Shown piece after piece: positions 24,344 through 33,813 of a stretch of 64,000 nt of DNA. The stretch is taken from contig NC_020291.1 of NCBI RefSeq assembly GCF_000340885.1, positions 62,001-126,000 on the forward strand, in the 5' to 3' direction. Position numbers and translations under genes: made by a program. The stretch's first letter is position 1, and the number at the start of each line of letters is the position of its first letter. Under the pieces are notes generated by a model. It had not been told where the DNA came from, ran no database searches, and was given only the letters and a program-made list of their open reading frames with translations. Origin of the DNA: Clostridium saccharoperbutylacetonicum N1-4(HMT). GTDB taxonomy: Bacteria > Bacillota > Clostridia > Clostridiales > Clostridiaceae.

Positions 24344-26458
24344 ATGCTATATGTTGTGAAAAGGGATGGGAGAGAAGTTAAATTTAATTCGGATAAGATA
24401 GCTCAAGCGATCAAAGGATCAGCTAGTGAAATCGGTTTATTATTAAAGGAAAGTCAAGTGTTAGACACTGTACATAAAGTAATAAAATATATTGAAGTTG
24501 AGTCAGAATACAAAAGAACTGTTACGGTAGAGCAAATACAAAATCTTGTAGAAAAAGCTCTGAAGGATGAAGGTCACAAAGATATAGCAATTGCTTATTC
24601 ATCATATAGAAGTGAAAGAACTAAGGTTAGAGAAATAAAATCAGATCTAATGAGAGCAATAAGGCAAATTGGAGTTGAGACTGATAGAGATAATGCTAAT
24701 GTTGGGAATAATTTTAGTTCAAAATTATTAAGAATAGCATCTGAATCTAACAAGTGGAATACCTTAGCAACAATGCCTAAGAATTTAGCAAAGGCTCACG
24801 AAACAGGAGATTTGTATTACCATGATTTAGATAGCTATAATTTAACTGTAAATTGTCTTCATATTCCAACTAGAGAAATTTTAGAAAATGGATTCAATAC
24901 AGGATATGGAACAATTAATGCTCCTAAAAGAATAGAGACAGCTGCTGAATTGTCATGTATATTATTGCAATCCACTCAAAATGATATGTTTGGAGGACAA
25001 TCGCATCCAGACTTTGATAATGATATGGGGATATTTGTAGATCCTACTAGAGATGAAATAAGAAAAGAATTAGAAGAATTAGAAATACCAGAGGAAAAGA
25101 TAGAGGCCTTACTTGAAGGCAAGGTAAGAAAAAAAATACATCAAGCTATGCAAGGTGTTGTTTATAATCTTAATACAATGCACTCAAGAGCTGGTTCACA
25201 GGTTCCTTTTAGTTCAATTAATATTGGATTACCAACTAGTAAGGATGCTGCGCTAGTGTGTGAAATATTTCTTTTAGAATATGAAAAAGGATTAGGAAAA
25301 GGAGAACAACCTATTTTCCCAAACATAATCTTCAGAGTTAAGTCTGGCGTTAATAGGGAAGAGAGTGATCCTTATTTCCACTTATTTAAGTTAGCTTGTA
25401 GAGTAGCTGCAAAGAGAATGAATCCGACATTTATGAACATTGATGCAGACTTTAATAAAGAGTATTATGATAAAGGATATGTTCCAGCTACAATGGGATG
25501 TAGAACTTATCTAATGAAGAATGTCAATGGTGAACCAGGTTGTAAAGGAAGAGGCAATATAGCACCTACAACATTGAACTTACCAAGAATAGGACTACAA
25601 GCTAAAGGTGATATAGATAAATTTTTTGAAATATTAGATTCAAGACTAGAATTAGCAAAAGACTCATTGATGAATAGATATGAAGTTCTTAAAAAACTAA
25701 GAGTGAAAGATTTACCTTTTGTTGCAGGTCAAGGTCTTATGAAGGGGGCAGAAGGATTAACTCCTGATGACTCTATAGAACCTATTTTAAAGCAAGGAAC
25801 TTGGGGAATTGGATTTATTGGTTTAGCAGAAACATTGACAGGATTGGTAGGAAAACATCATGGTGAAGATGAAGAAGCTCGAGAGTTAGGTGTAAAAATC
25901 ATTGAGCATATAAGAGAATATTGTGATAAGCTTTCAGAAGAATATAAATTAAATTGGAGTTGTTATGCAACTCCAGCAGAAGGGCTTTCAGGTAAATTTA
26001 TAAAACAAGACCAAAAGATCTTTGGAAAAATACAAGGGGTAACTGATAAGGACTATTACACAAATAGTTATCATGTTCCAGTAGGATATTCAATATCAAT
26101 TAAGGACAAAATTAATATTGAAGCACCATACCATAAACTTTGTAATGGTGGTCACATAAGTTATCTTGAAGTAGATGATACGCCAGATGCTGAAACAGTA
26201 ATGAATATAATAAATTATGCATATAAAAATACTAATATCAGCTATGTTGGAATCAATTTTCATATAAGATATTGTAAGGAATGTGGAACTTATCTTCATA
26301 ATAATGAAAATAACTGTACAAATTGTGGAAGTCAAGACATACAAGGAGTATCTAGAGTTACAGGATATTTAAGTTTAGATGAAAGATTTGGACCAGGAAA
26401 ATACCATGAAAGAAAAGATAGAATATCTCATGCAGGAGATCATAAGCATAATTATTAG
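24344..26458 (+). CDS. nrdD: Anaerobic (class III) ribonucleoside-triphosphate reductase
   Basis: Oxygen-sensitive glycyl-radical enzyme reducing NTPs to dNTPs. An ATP-cone allosteric domain occupies residues 1-90 (VVKRDGREVKFNSDKIAQAIKGS). The C-terminal zinc site has C644, C647, C658 and C661, and the radical glycine is G674 in RVTGYLS. The barrel shows NCLHIPTREILENGFNTGYG and GCRTYL. The ATG at 24344 follows GGAGGG; the TTG at 24323 overlaps the NrdR box and is rejected. Its activase nrdG is 5.7 kb downstream instead of adjacent. Confidence 0.96.
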   Translation: MLYVVKRDGREVKFNSDKIAQAIKGSASEIGLLLKESQVLDTVHKVIKYIEVESEYKRTVTVEQIQNLVEKALKDEGHKDIAIAYSSYRSERTKVREIKSDLMRAIRQIGVETDRDNANVGNNFSSKLLRIASESNKWNTLATMPKNLAKAHETGDLYYHDLDSYNLTVNCLHIPTREILENGFNTGYGTINAPKRIETAAELSCILLQSTQNDMFGGQSHPDFDNDMGIFVDPTRDEIRKELEELEIPEEKIEALLEGKVRKKIHQAMQGVVYNLNTMHSRAGSQVPFSSINIGLPTSKDAALVCEIFLLEYEKGLGKGEQPIFPNIIFRVKSGVNREESDPYFHLFKLACRVAAKRMNPTFMNIDADFNKEYYDKGYVPATMGCRTYLMKNVNGEPGCKGRGNIAPTTLNLPRIGLQAKGDIDKFFEILDSRLELAKDSLMNRYEVLKKLRVKDLPFVAGQGLMKGAEGLTPDDSIEPILKQGTWGIGFIGLAETLTGLVGKHHGEDEEARELGVKIIEHIREYCDKLSEEYKLNWSCYATPAEGLSGKFIKQDQKIFGKIQGVTDKDYYTNSYHVPVGYSISIKDKINIEAPYHKLCNGGHISYLEVDDTPDAETVMNIINYAYKNTNISYVGINFHIRYCKECGTYLHNNENNCTNCGSQDIQGVSRVTGYLSLDERFGPGKYHERKDRISHAGDHKHNY

Positions 26459-26534
26459 AATGTAAAATTATTTATTATTGAATAATTTAGTGTTAATGAG
26501 TAAATAAGTTTTAAAATAGGAATCTCAATTTAAT

Positions 26535-26600
26535 AAGCTATGTTAGAGCATATATTTAAATTTAAATGAAATTTAGAATTATGCTTTAGCATAGCTTTTT
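26535..26600 (+). terminator. Terminator after nrdD
   Basis: AAGCTATG (26535-26542) pairs with CATAGCTT (26590-26597), with AGCAT/ATGCT extending inward, followed by TTTT. The loop is long and A/T-rich. Confidence 0.75.
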
Positions 26601-26705
26601 TATTCTTTGGGAATTTTATAATGCAGTAAAATCTGTGGATAATATATGAATAAGGCTATTTAAATGAGTTGTGTATAAGAAAAGAATAAAAAACAAATCA
26701 TATTC

Positions 26706-26880
26706 GCCTGCATAAAATGTTCTCATATGCAGCATAGCTGCCATTTCTAATGTGCAGATTTTTCTCACATACGTTCGAAAAGGCAGATGCGCACCTATAA
26801 AAAGAGTGCGAAGCACAATACGGAACTTAATATTAAAAATCTCCGGCTCCACAGTCGCCTGCGATTTTTTTGTAAGTTTA
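26706..26880. repeat. Structured, GC-richer intergenic element B, related to element A at 13.3 kb
   Basis: Between nrdD and nifV lies a segment clearly richer in G+C than its surroundings. Hairpins seen on +: GCAGC-ATA-GCTGC (26729-26741) with AAATG/CATTT outside; ATGTG/CACAT (26750-26770); GTGC-GAA-GCAC (26806-26816); and a final rod, AAAAATC / GATTTTTTT enclosing GGC/GCC, shaped like a terminator (about 26835-26871). The first part shares TGCAGCATAGCTGC, TGCAGA and TTTCTC with element A. Frames crossing it are not protein-like. Confidence 0.6.
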
Positions 26881-27214
26881 AATATATGACAGATAAAGAT
26901 TATATTGTAATTAACCATGGAGTAATTTGGTATAAATACATAATGAAATGATTAAAATTACTATAAGAGTAAATGATTGAAAAATTTAATGTATTGCAAT
27001 ATTTGAAAAAAAACTTGCAATAATAAGTGAAAATAACCTTGTAATTGTAAAAAAAATAAAATTACTTGAAGGAGTTGTGAAACTATATTGCAAAAAATAG
27101 AAAAAAACAGTGTACCAATTTACTAAAGTATGATATTATAAATATACATGAAAAATGTTAATTTATTAGAAAAAGAATAAGCTATAAGTAAATTATTTAA
27201 ACGGGGGGATTGCA
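26881..27214. other. A/T-rich intergenic stretch before the NifV-like gene
   Basis: No gene, RNA or consensus promoter identified. One inverted repeat, TATTGCAA (26992-26999) / TTGCAATA (27015-27022), is visible. The leader before the coding region is long, so a regulatory role is possible. Confidence 0.4.
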
Positions 27215-28381
27215 ATGGCACTTATTAATTTAAACCAAAATACAAAAGTTACTGTTGTAGATACTACTCTTAGAGATGGAGAGCAGACAGCAGGGGTAGT
27301 ATTTGCAAACACAGAAAAAGTAACTATAGCACAGATGCTAAGTGATTTGGGGGTTGACCAATTAGAAGTAGGAATTCCTACAATGGGTGGAGATGAAAAG
27401 GCAGCAATTAAGGAAATTGTAAAAAGAAATTTAAAATCGAGCATAATGGCTTGGAATAGGGCAGTAATTGGTGATATAGAGCAATCAATAGACTGTGGAG
27501 TTGATGCAGTTGCTATATCAATATCAGTATCAGATATACACATTCAGCACAAACTTAAAACTTCAAGAGAATGGGTATTGGACAATATGGTTAAATCAGT
27601 AGAATTTGCTAAGAAAAATGGTTTGTATGTGTCTGTTAATGGGGAAGATGCATCAAGAGCAGATAAGGGGTTCTTAGTGGAATTCATTAATGCAGCTAAA
27701 CAGGCTGGAGCTAATAGATTTAGATATTGCGATACTGTAGGAATTAAAGAACCATTTGGAATTAAAGATGATATACAATATTTATACAATAAAACAGGCT
27801 TTGACATAGAAATGCATACACATAATGACTTTGGAATGGCAACTGCCAATGCAGTAGCAGGTATTAAAGGTGGTGCAACTCATGTTGGAGTAACTGTAAA
27901 TGGCCTTGGAGAAAGAGCAGGAAATGCAGCATTAGAAGAGGTTATAATGTCGTTAATGCTTGTTTATGGATATAAAGGTGATGGAATAGATACAAAAATG
28001 TTCCGCGAAGTATCTGAATATGTATCAAGGGCATCAGGAAGAGAGCTTCCAATATGGAAAGCAATTGTTGGTACAAATATGTTTGCTCATGAATCAGGGA
28101 TTCATGCAGATGGAGCAATTAAAGATCCTAAGAATTATGAAGCTTTTGATCCAGCGATAGTTGGTCTTGAAAGACAAATTGTTATAGGAAAGCACTCTGG
28201 AAGAGCAGCGGTTGTAAATAAATTTAAAGAATATAATACTGAGCTTAATAATGATGAAGCTAAAGGTATATTAGAGCTTGTAAGAGAAACTTCAGTAAGG
28301 TTAAAGAGATCTTTATTTGATAAAGAAGTAGTTCAATTATACAAGGAATATCATAGAAAATTAGAAGAAAATAAGCAATAG
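27215..28381 (+). CDS. NifV-like homocitrate synthase family enzyme (possible Re-type citrate synthase)
   Basis: DRE-TIM metallolyase of 388 residues that condenses acetyl-CoA with a 2-oxoacid. The active-site start DTTLRDGEQTAGVVF, the metal pair in MHTHNDFGMATAN, and GLGERAGNAALEE are intact. Segments such as IMAWNRAVIGD and ISVSDIHIQHKL align with NifV, so 2-oxoglutarate to homocitrate is the family reaction. Aconitase follows 18 bp later, and no nif genes are near. Clostridia are known to use a member of this superfamily as Re-citrate synthase, so oxaloacetate is a serious alternative substrate. GGGGGGA precedes the ATG. Confidence 0.8.
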   Translation: MALINLNQNTKVTVVDTTLRDGEQTAGVVFANTEKVTIAQMLSDLGVDQLEVGIPTMGGDEKAAIKEIVKRNLKSSIMAWNRAVIGDIEQSIDCGVDAVAISISVSDIHIQHKLKTSREWVLDNMVKSVEFAKKNGLYVSVNGEDASRADKGFLVEFINAAKQAGANRFRYCDTVGIKEPFGIKDDIQYLYNKTGFDIEMHTHNDFGMATANAVAGIKGGATHVGVTVNGLGERAGNAALEEVIMSLMLVYGYKGDGIDTKMFREVSEYVSRASGRELPIWKAIVGTNMFAHESGIHADGAIKDPKNYEAFDPAIVGLERQIVIGKHSGRAAVVNKFKEYNTELNNDEAKGILELVRETSVRLKRSLFDKEVVQLYKEYHRKLEENKQ

Positions 28382-28399
28382 AAATAGGGGGAATATAAA

Positions 28400-30322
28400 A
28401 TGGGAGATAATTTAGTTTATAAGATTTTAAAGAGCCATATTGTTGAGGGGGAGTTGAAAGCAGGAGAGCCAATTGCATTAAAAATTGATAAGACTTTAAC
28501 TCAAGATTCAACTGGAACTATGGCGTATCTTCAATTAGAAGCAATGGGAATAGACAGAGTAAAAACTAAAAAGTCAGTAGCATTTATAGATCATAATATG
28601 TTACAACAAGGGTTTGAAAATGCAGATGATCATAAGTTTATTCAAACAGTAGCATCTAAGTATGGAGTATATTTTTCAAAGCCAGGTAATGGAATTTGCC
28701 ATCAAATTTTCTTAGAAAGATTTGCAACACCAGGAGATACTTTAATAGGTTCAGATAGCCATACACCAACGGCAGGAGGTGTTGGTATGCTTGCTATGGG
28801 TGCAGGCGGGTTAGATGTTGCTCTTGCTATGGGCGGAGGAGCATACAATATTAATACTCCAAAGGTAGTTAAAATTGAGCTTACTGGAAAGCTAAATAAA
28901 ATGGTAGCAGCAAAAGATGTTATATTAGAAGTTTTAAGATTGTTGACTGTAAAAGGTGGAGTAGGAAAAGTATTTGAATACGCAGGAGAAGGTGTAAAAA
29001 CACTTTCTGTTCCAGAAAGAGCAACTATAACAAATATGGGAGCAGAACTTGGAGCTACAACTTCAATATTCCCGAGTGATGAAAGAACATTAGAATTCTT
29101 TAAAGCACAAGGAAGAGAAGAAGATTTTATAGAGTTTAAGCCAGATGCAGATGCTATATATGATGAGGCAGTAACAATTAATTTAAGTGAACTAACTCCG
29201 CTTACAGCTAAACCACATAGCCCAGATAATGTAGCTAAGGTTAGTGAAGTAGGAAAGATTAAAGTTGACCAAGTATTCATAGGAAGCTGTACAAACTCTT
29301 CATATGAAGATTTAATGAAAGTGGCTAAGATATTGAAAGGTAATAAAGTGCATCCAGATGTAAGTTTAGTTATTGGGCCGGGATCTAGACAAGTTATGGA
29401 AATGATAGCTAGAAATGGAGCATTAGCAGATATAATAAGTGCAGGTGCAAGAATACTAGAAAATGGATGTGGACCATGTATTGGTATGGGACAATCGCCT
29501 GGAACTGATGGAATTTCACTTAGAACAGTAAATAGAAATTTCTATGGAAGAAGTGGAACTTTGTCTGGGCAAATATATATAGTAAGTCCTGAAACAGCGG
29601 CAGTATCAGCAATCAGTGGTGTCTTAACTAATCCAACAGAAATAGATGTGGATTTAACAATAGATATGCCAAAGGAATTCTTGATAGATGACTCAATGAT
29701 TTTAGCACCAGCACCTACTAATGCTGAGGTTGAAGTTGTTAGAGGACCAAATATTAAGCCATTCCCAGTAAGCAAACCATTAGCTGAAGGATTAGATGGA
29801 AAAGTATTAATAAAGGTTGAAGATAATATTACAACAGATCATATTATGCCTTCAAACTCAAAATTATTGCCATTTAGATCAAATATACCTTATCTTGCAG
29901 AATATTGTTTTAATACTGTAGATACAGAATTCCCTAAGAGAGCTAAAGAATATAATGGTGGGTTTATAATAGCAGGTGGAAACTATGGACAAGGTTCAAG
30001 TAGAGAGCATGCAGCGTTAGCACCACTATATTTAGGAGTTAAAGCTGTTATAGCTAAATCATTTGCAAGAATTCATAAAGCAAATTTAATTAACAATGGA
30101 ATAATTCCAATGGAATTTAAAAATGAAGCTGATTATGATGGAATTGATTTAACAGATGATTTGAAGATGGAAGATATTAAGGGCGCTTTAGTATCAGGTG
30201 TAGTTAAAGTTAAGAACTTAACTAAAGGAACTGAATTTGAAGCAACAGTTGATTTAACAGAAAAAGAAATTGCTGTAGTTAAAGAAGGCGGAAGGCTTAA
30301 TTACGTAAAAGCAAATAACTAA
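28400..30322 (+). CDS. acnA: Aconitate hydratase (monomeric, mitochondrial-like type)
   Basis: Interconverts citrate and isocitrate, or homologues, with a [4Fe-4S] cluster. The 640-residue protein carries cluster ligands C297 (GSCTNSSYEDL), C357 and C360 (NGCGPCIGMG), the substrate-binding GSDSHTPTAGGVGML, and the swivel-domain GGNYGQGSSREHAALAPLYLG and AKSFARIHKANLINNG. It is co-transcribed with the NifV-like gene. Isocitrate dehydrogenase, which would complete the route to 2-oxoglutarate, is not in the window. Homoaconitase activity cannot be excluded. Confidence 0.92.
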   Translation: MGDNLVYKILKSHIVEGELKAGEPIALKIDKTLTQDSTGTMAYLQLEAMGIDRVKTKKSVAFIDHNMLQQGFENADDHKFIQTVASKYGVYFSKPGNGICHQIFLERFATPGDTLIGSDSHTPTAGGVGMLAMGAGGLDVALAMGGGAYNINTPKVVKIELTGKLNKMVAAKDVILEVLRLLTVKGGVGKVFEYAGEGVKTLSVPERATITNMGAELGATTSIFPSDERTLEFFKAQGREEDFIEFKPDADAIYDEAVTINLSELTPLTAKPHSPDNVAKVSEVGKIKVDQVFIGSCTNSSYEDLMKVAKILKGNKVHPDVSLVIGPGSRQVMEMIARNGALADIISAGARILENGCGPCIGMGQSPGTDGISLRTVNRNFYGRSGTLSGQIYIVSPETAAVSAISGVLTNPTEIDVDLTIDMPKEFLIDDSMILAPAPTNAEVEVVRGPNIKPFPVSKPLAEGLDGKVLIKVEDNITTDHIMPSNSKLLPFRSNIPYLAEYCFNTVDTEFPKRAKEYNGGFIIAGGNYGQGSSREHAALAPLYLGVKAVIAKSFARIHKANLINNGIIPMEFKNEADYDGIDLTDDLKMEDIKGALVSGVVKVKNLTKGTEFEATVDLTEKEIAVVKEGGRLNYVKANN

Positions 30323-30335
30323 TATTTAGAAAAAG

Positions 30336-30376
30336 CACAAGAGTTCAATAATTGAATTTTGAATTCTTGTGTTTTT
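30336..30376 (+). terminator. Terminator after aconitase
   Basis: CACAAGAGTTCAA (30336-30348) pairs with TTGAATTCTTGTG (30359-30371) with one G-T wobble; five T follow. Confidence 0.88.
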
Positions 30377-30406
30377 ATTTAGACAAAATTAATTTTGTAA
30401 ATGCTA

Positions 30407-30435
30407 TTGACAAAAATAAACAATAGTTTTAGAAT
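30407..30435 (+). promoter_or_regulatory. Sigma-A promoter of the tyrS leader
   Basis: Perfect TTGACA (30407-30412), 17-bp spacer, TAGAAT (30430-30435). Transcription should begin near 30442, just before the T-box. Confidence 0.85.
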
Positions 30436-30454
30436 TACTTTAAATTAAAAAAAT

Positions 30455-30738
30455 AAAGCTTTGAAGAGAAAGAGTAAAGTTAATAGCGTTTTACAGAGAG
30501 TTCCCGGAAGGTGAGAGGGGCAAAACAAGTTGATTTGAATACATCTCTGAGCAGCACTCCGAAAGATAACAACCAGTAGGCAGATGTCGTATTCGCACAC
30601 GTTATAGTGCTAGGGTATAACCAAGATATAATTATATTGGCGTACCTGAAGAGGTTATTATTGTGAGATAATGATAAATTAAGGTGGTAACACGTAAGTA
30701 ATGCTTTCGTCCTTTTATTAAGGCTGAGAGTTTTTTTG
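30455..30738 (+). ncRNA. T-box leader, tyrosine specifier, controlling tyrS
   Basis: Stem I begins near GAAGAGAAAGAGTA and has the ACAGAGAG distal signature. The specifier is UAC at 30540-30542 within GAATACATCTCTGAGC. The T-box reads AAGGTGGTAACACG (30681-30694). The terminator is CTTTC-CCTT/AAGG-GAGAG with seven T (30704-30737). Uncharged tRNA-Tyr should turn on tyrS. Confidence 0.95.
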
Positions 30739-30875
30739 TCGTTCTTTTTACCAGTGATGAGATAATAAAAAATCATTTTATTTTAATTAAATAATTGTTA
30801 GGCGCCAATAATTATTTAATTAATTTACTAATAATAACTTGAAAATATAATCATGAATTATGGAGGAATTAAAAT

Positions 30876-32081
30876 ATGATGAATATAGATGAACAAATTA
30901 AGATAATAATGAAAGGAGCAGATGAAATAATAGGATTAGATTTTCTAAAGGATAAATTGATGAAAGCTAATGCGAATAAACAGCCTTTAATTGTTAAACT
31001 TGGATTAGATCCAAGTGCACCAGATATACATTTAGGTCATACAGTTGTGCTTAGAAAGATGAAGCAAATTCAAGATTTAGGGCATAAGGTAGTTATTATA
31101 ATAGGTGATTTTACTGGGAAAATAGGAGACCCTACAGGTAAGGCAAAAGGAAGAAAAGCACTTACAACAGAGCAAGTTTTAGAGAATGCAAAAACTTATG
31201 AGGAACAAATATTTAAAGTTCTAGATAGAGATAAGACAGAGGTAAGATTTAATAGTGAGTGGCTCTCAAAATTATCTTTTGAAGAAACAATTAAATTGGC
31301 ATCAACAATGACTGTAGCAAGAATGCTTGAAAGAGAAGAATTTAAAAAGAGATTTGATAATCAAATTCCAATATCAGTGCATGAATTTTTTTATCCGTTA
31401 ATGCAAGGATATGACTCGGTTTCAATACATGCAGACATAGAACTTGGAGGAACTGACCAAAGGTTTAATGTATTAATGGGGAGAATGCTCCAAAAGGAAT
31501 ATGGGCAAGAACCTCAAACTACAATATTTATGCCACTCCTTGAAGGTATTGATGGAAAAGAAAAAATGAGTAAAAGTCTTGGAAATTATATTGGGATAGA
31601 TGAAAAAGCAGAAGCTATGTATGAAAAAGCAATGATGATACCTGATGAATTAATAATAAAATATTTTAACTTGGTAACTGATATTTATCCAGATGAAATT
31701 CAGAAATTAAAAAATAATTTGGATAATAATAATATTAATCCAAGAGATGTAAAAATGAAACTAGCAAAAGAAATTGTGAAATTATATCATGGTGAGGATA
31801 AAGCAGAAAAAGCTGAGGAGAGATTCAAAAGTATATTTCAAAAAGGCCAGATACCTAAAGATATAGAAACGGTTATTGCTTCAAAAGAAAATTTTGATTT
31901 AGCTGAGATATTAGTGTCAAACAATATTGTAAAAAGCAAAAATGAAGTTAGGAGATTGGCAGCTCAAGGTGGAATTAAAATAAATAATAATACAGTTTAT
32001 AGTATAATAAATGTTACAATAGATGAAGAGATGATTATACAAGTAGGTAAGAGAAAATTCATAAAAATTAAATTCAAATAA
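30876..32081 (+). CDS. tyrS: Tyrosyl-tRNA synthetase (TyrZ-like type)
   Basis: Class I synthetase of 401 residues. The HIGH-type motif is HLGH in LGLDPSAPDIHLGHTVVL, and KMSKS lies in KEKMSKSLGNYIG. The tyrosine pocket region reads GGTDQRFNVLMGR. A C-terminal S4 RNA-binding domain (IVKSKNEVRRLAAQGGIKIN) completes it. The HLGHTVVLRKMKQIQDLGH form is that of the second bacterial subfamily. TGGAGGA is placed for ATG 30876 or the next codon, also ATG. Confidence 0.95.
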   Translation: MMNIDEQIKIIMKGADEIIGLDFLKDKLMKANANKQPLIVKLGLDPSAPDIHLGHTVVLRKMKQIQDLGHKVVIIIGDFTGKIGDPTGKAKGRKALTTEQVLENAKTYEEQIFKVLDRDKTEVRFNSEWLSKLSFEETIKLASTMTVARMLEREEFKKRFDNQIPISVHEFFYPLMQGYDSVSIHADIELGGTDQRFNVLMGRMLQKEYGQEPQTTIFMPLLEGIDGKEKMSKSLGNYIGIDEKAEAMYEKAMMIPDELIIKYFNLVTDIYPDEIQKLKNNLDNNNINPRDVKMKLAKEIVKLYHGEDKAEKAEERFKSIFQKGQIPKDIETVIASKENFDLAEILVSNNIVKSKNEVRRLAAQGGIKINNNTVYSIINVTIDEEMIIQVGKRKFIKIKFK

Positions 32082-32181
32082 TAAGTTTATGTTAGCATTC
32101 TGGGTAAAACTTATAGAGAAATAAAATTAATAATACTATATAATATTATTATAATGAAGCAATTAGAAAGAGGATGTTATT

Positions 32182-32691
32182 ATGGAAAAGACTATAAGAT
32201 TATCTGGAATAGCTTATGAGAGTTTAGTAAATGGACCAGGTATGAGAAGAGTATTTTTTGCTCAAGGCTGCACACATAACTGTAAAGGATGTTTTAATCC
32301 AGATACTCATGATTTTAGTGGTGGAGAAGAACGAGAGGTGGATTTTTTAATAAAGGATACATTAGATAATCCAATGCTAAGTGGAGTTACATTTAGTGGA
32401 GGAGATCCTTGGGAGCAGGCAGATAAGTTTGCAGATATGGCCAAGGCTTTTAGAAAGAAAGGCTTAAATATTTGGTGTTATACAGGTTATACTTATGAAT
32501 ACATTTTAGAAAATAAAGATAAACGTTTTGGATGGAATGATTTATTAAATAATATTGATGTTCTTGTTGATGGAAAGTTTGAAGAAGATAAGCAATTAGA
32601 TGGACTTAAATTTAGAGGGTCAACTAATCAAAGAATAATAGATGTTGCGGAAAGTTTAAAAAACGATACTATAATAATTAAAGAGTATTAG
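32182..32691 (+). CDS. nrdG: Activating enzyme of the anaerobic ribonucleotide reductase
   Basis: Radical-SAM protein of 169 residues that makes the glycyl radical on NrdD. The cluster motif is CTHNCKGCFNP (C-x3-C-x2-C), followed by FSGGDPWEQ and the small-activase ending. AAAGAGGATG precedes the ATG. It is split from nrdD by seven kilobases of other genes; no convincing NrdR box was found upstream, so control may differ from nrdD. Confidence 0.94.
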   Translation: MEKTIRLSGIAYESLVNGPGMRRVFFAQGCTHNCKGCFNPDTHDFSGGEEREVDFLIKDTLDNPMLSGVTFSGGDPWEQADKFADMAKAFRKKGLNIWCYTGYTYEYILENKDKRFGWNDLLNNIDVLVDGKFEEDKQLDGLKFRGSTNQRIIDVAESLKNDTIIIKEY

Positions 32692-32777
32692 ACAAATAGT
32701 ACATAACCTAATAATTTTTAAATGCTAAGTAATATAAAGTTTATAAGTATATATTACTAATTTTGGGAGGAAAGATT

Positions 32778-33653
32778 ATGATTTATTCTTTAGAAAACTC
32801 AAGTATTAAAATTACAGCAAGTACTCATGGTGGAGAAATACATTCTATAACTAATAAAGAGGATGGGACTGAATATTTATGGAATGGAGATCCAGAGTAT
32901 TGGAAATATCATGCACCAATATTATTCCCTATAGTTGGAAAGGTTGTTGATTCTAAATATAGAGTTAATGGACAAACATATGAATTACCACAACATGGTT
33001 TGGCCAGAACATCAGACTTTAATTTGATATCACAAACAGATAATGAAATATCTTTTGAATTAACATATTCAGAAGAATCATTAAAAGTATATCCTTTTAA
33101 ATTTTCATTAATCTCTACTTATAGATTAGAAGATAACTCTATAGATGTTACGTATAGCGTAAAAAATTTAGATGATAAACGAATATATTTTTCTATAGGA
33201 ACTCATCCAGCATTCATGTGCCCTATTAATGGAGATGATAAGCTAGAAGATTGTTATCTTCAGTTTAATGAAAAAGAGACAAGCAGTAGAAACCTTCTTA
33301 CTTTAGAAGGATATCTTTCTCATGAAAAAGGTGAATGTTTAAATTCCACAGATGTTATTATGTTATCAAAAGAGTTATTTAAAGATGATGCCTTAGTATT
33401 CGATGATTTAAAGTCTGATAAAATAACAATTAGATCAAAAAATAATGATAAAGCACTGATAGTTGATTTTGAAGATTTTCCTTACATGGGAATTTGGGCA
33501 CCAAAAAGTGGAGCTCCATTTGTATGCATAGAGCCTTGGTTTGGGCACGCAGATTATGAAGATTTCAATGGTGAATTTAGTGAAAAAGAAGGTGTGATTT
33601 CACTAGAAATAGATGAAAAATTTAGTTGTACATATAAAGTTACTATCATATAA
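32778..33653 (+). CDS. Aldose 1-epimerase-family protein (LacX-like)
   Basis: Galactose-mutarotase fold protein, 291 residues. The start IYSLENSSIKITASTHGGEI, the segment WKYHAPILFPIVGKV and catalytic-type histidines in QHGLARTSDF and SIGTHPAF agree with the LacX branch, which interconverts sugar anomers; the true substrate is uncertain. The ATG at 32778 follows GGGAGGAAAG, and the upstream TTG at 32763 lies before that site and is rejected. No sugar-catabolism genes are adjacent. Confidence 0.85.
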   Translation: MIYSLENSSIKITASTHGGEIHSITNKEDGTEYLWNGDPEYWKYHAPILFPIVGKVVDSKYRVNGQTYELPQHGLARTSDFNLISQTDNEISFELTYSEESLKVYPFKFSLISTYRLEDNSIDVTYSVKNLDDKRIYFSIGTHPAFMCPINGDDKLEDCYLQFNEKETSSRNLLTLEGYLSHEKGECLNSTDVIMLSKELFKDDALVFDDLKSDKITIRSKNNDKALIVDFEDFPYMGIWAPKSGAPFVCIEPWFGHADYEDFNGEFSEKEGVISLEIDEKFSCTYKVTII

Positions 33654-33813
33654 TCTAAAATTATATTTCTCATTAGAAGATTTGCTAGAATAAAAAATAA
33701 TTCACAGAAAATATGGATTAGTTCTATTTTTTGTGGATTATTTTTATTGTTATGTGGATAATATTTAGTGGATATTGAGAATTGTATTAAATATATAGAA
33801 GGGGTGTTGAAAG

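Noticed and set aside
26616..26918. Minus-strand 100-codon open frame over element B
   Set aside because: It runs through the hairpin-rich element, has no ribosome site and an odd composition; the open frame is better explained by the structured repeat.
26881..27214. A riboswitch or T-box before the NifV-like gene
   Set aside because: The leader is long, but none of the conserved T-box, TPP, SAM or lysine motifs are present.
28702..29280. 192-codon minus-strand frame inside the aconitase gene
   Set aside because: Shadow of a strongly conserved coding region; serine/proline-rich composition typical of antisense frames and no ribosome site.
32133..32150. NrdR-box-like ATACTATATAATATT upstream of nrdG
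   Set aside because: The left half fits but the right half (GTGT) is absent and there is no second box, so it is probably chance in A/T-rich DNA.
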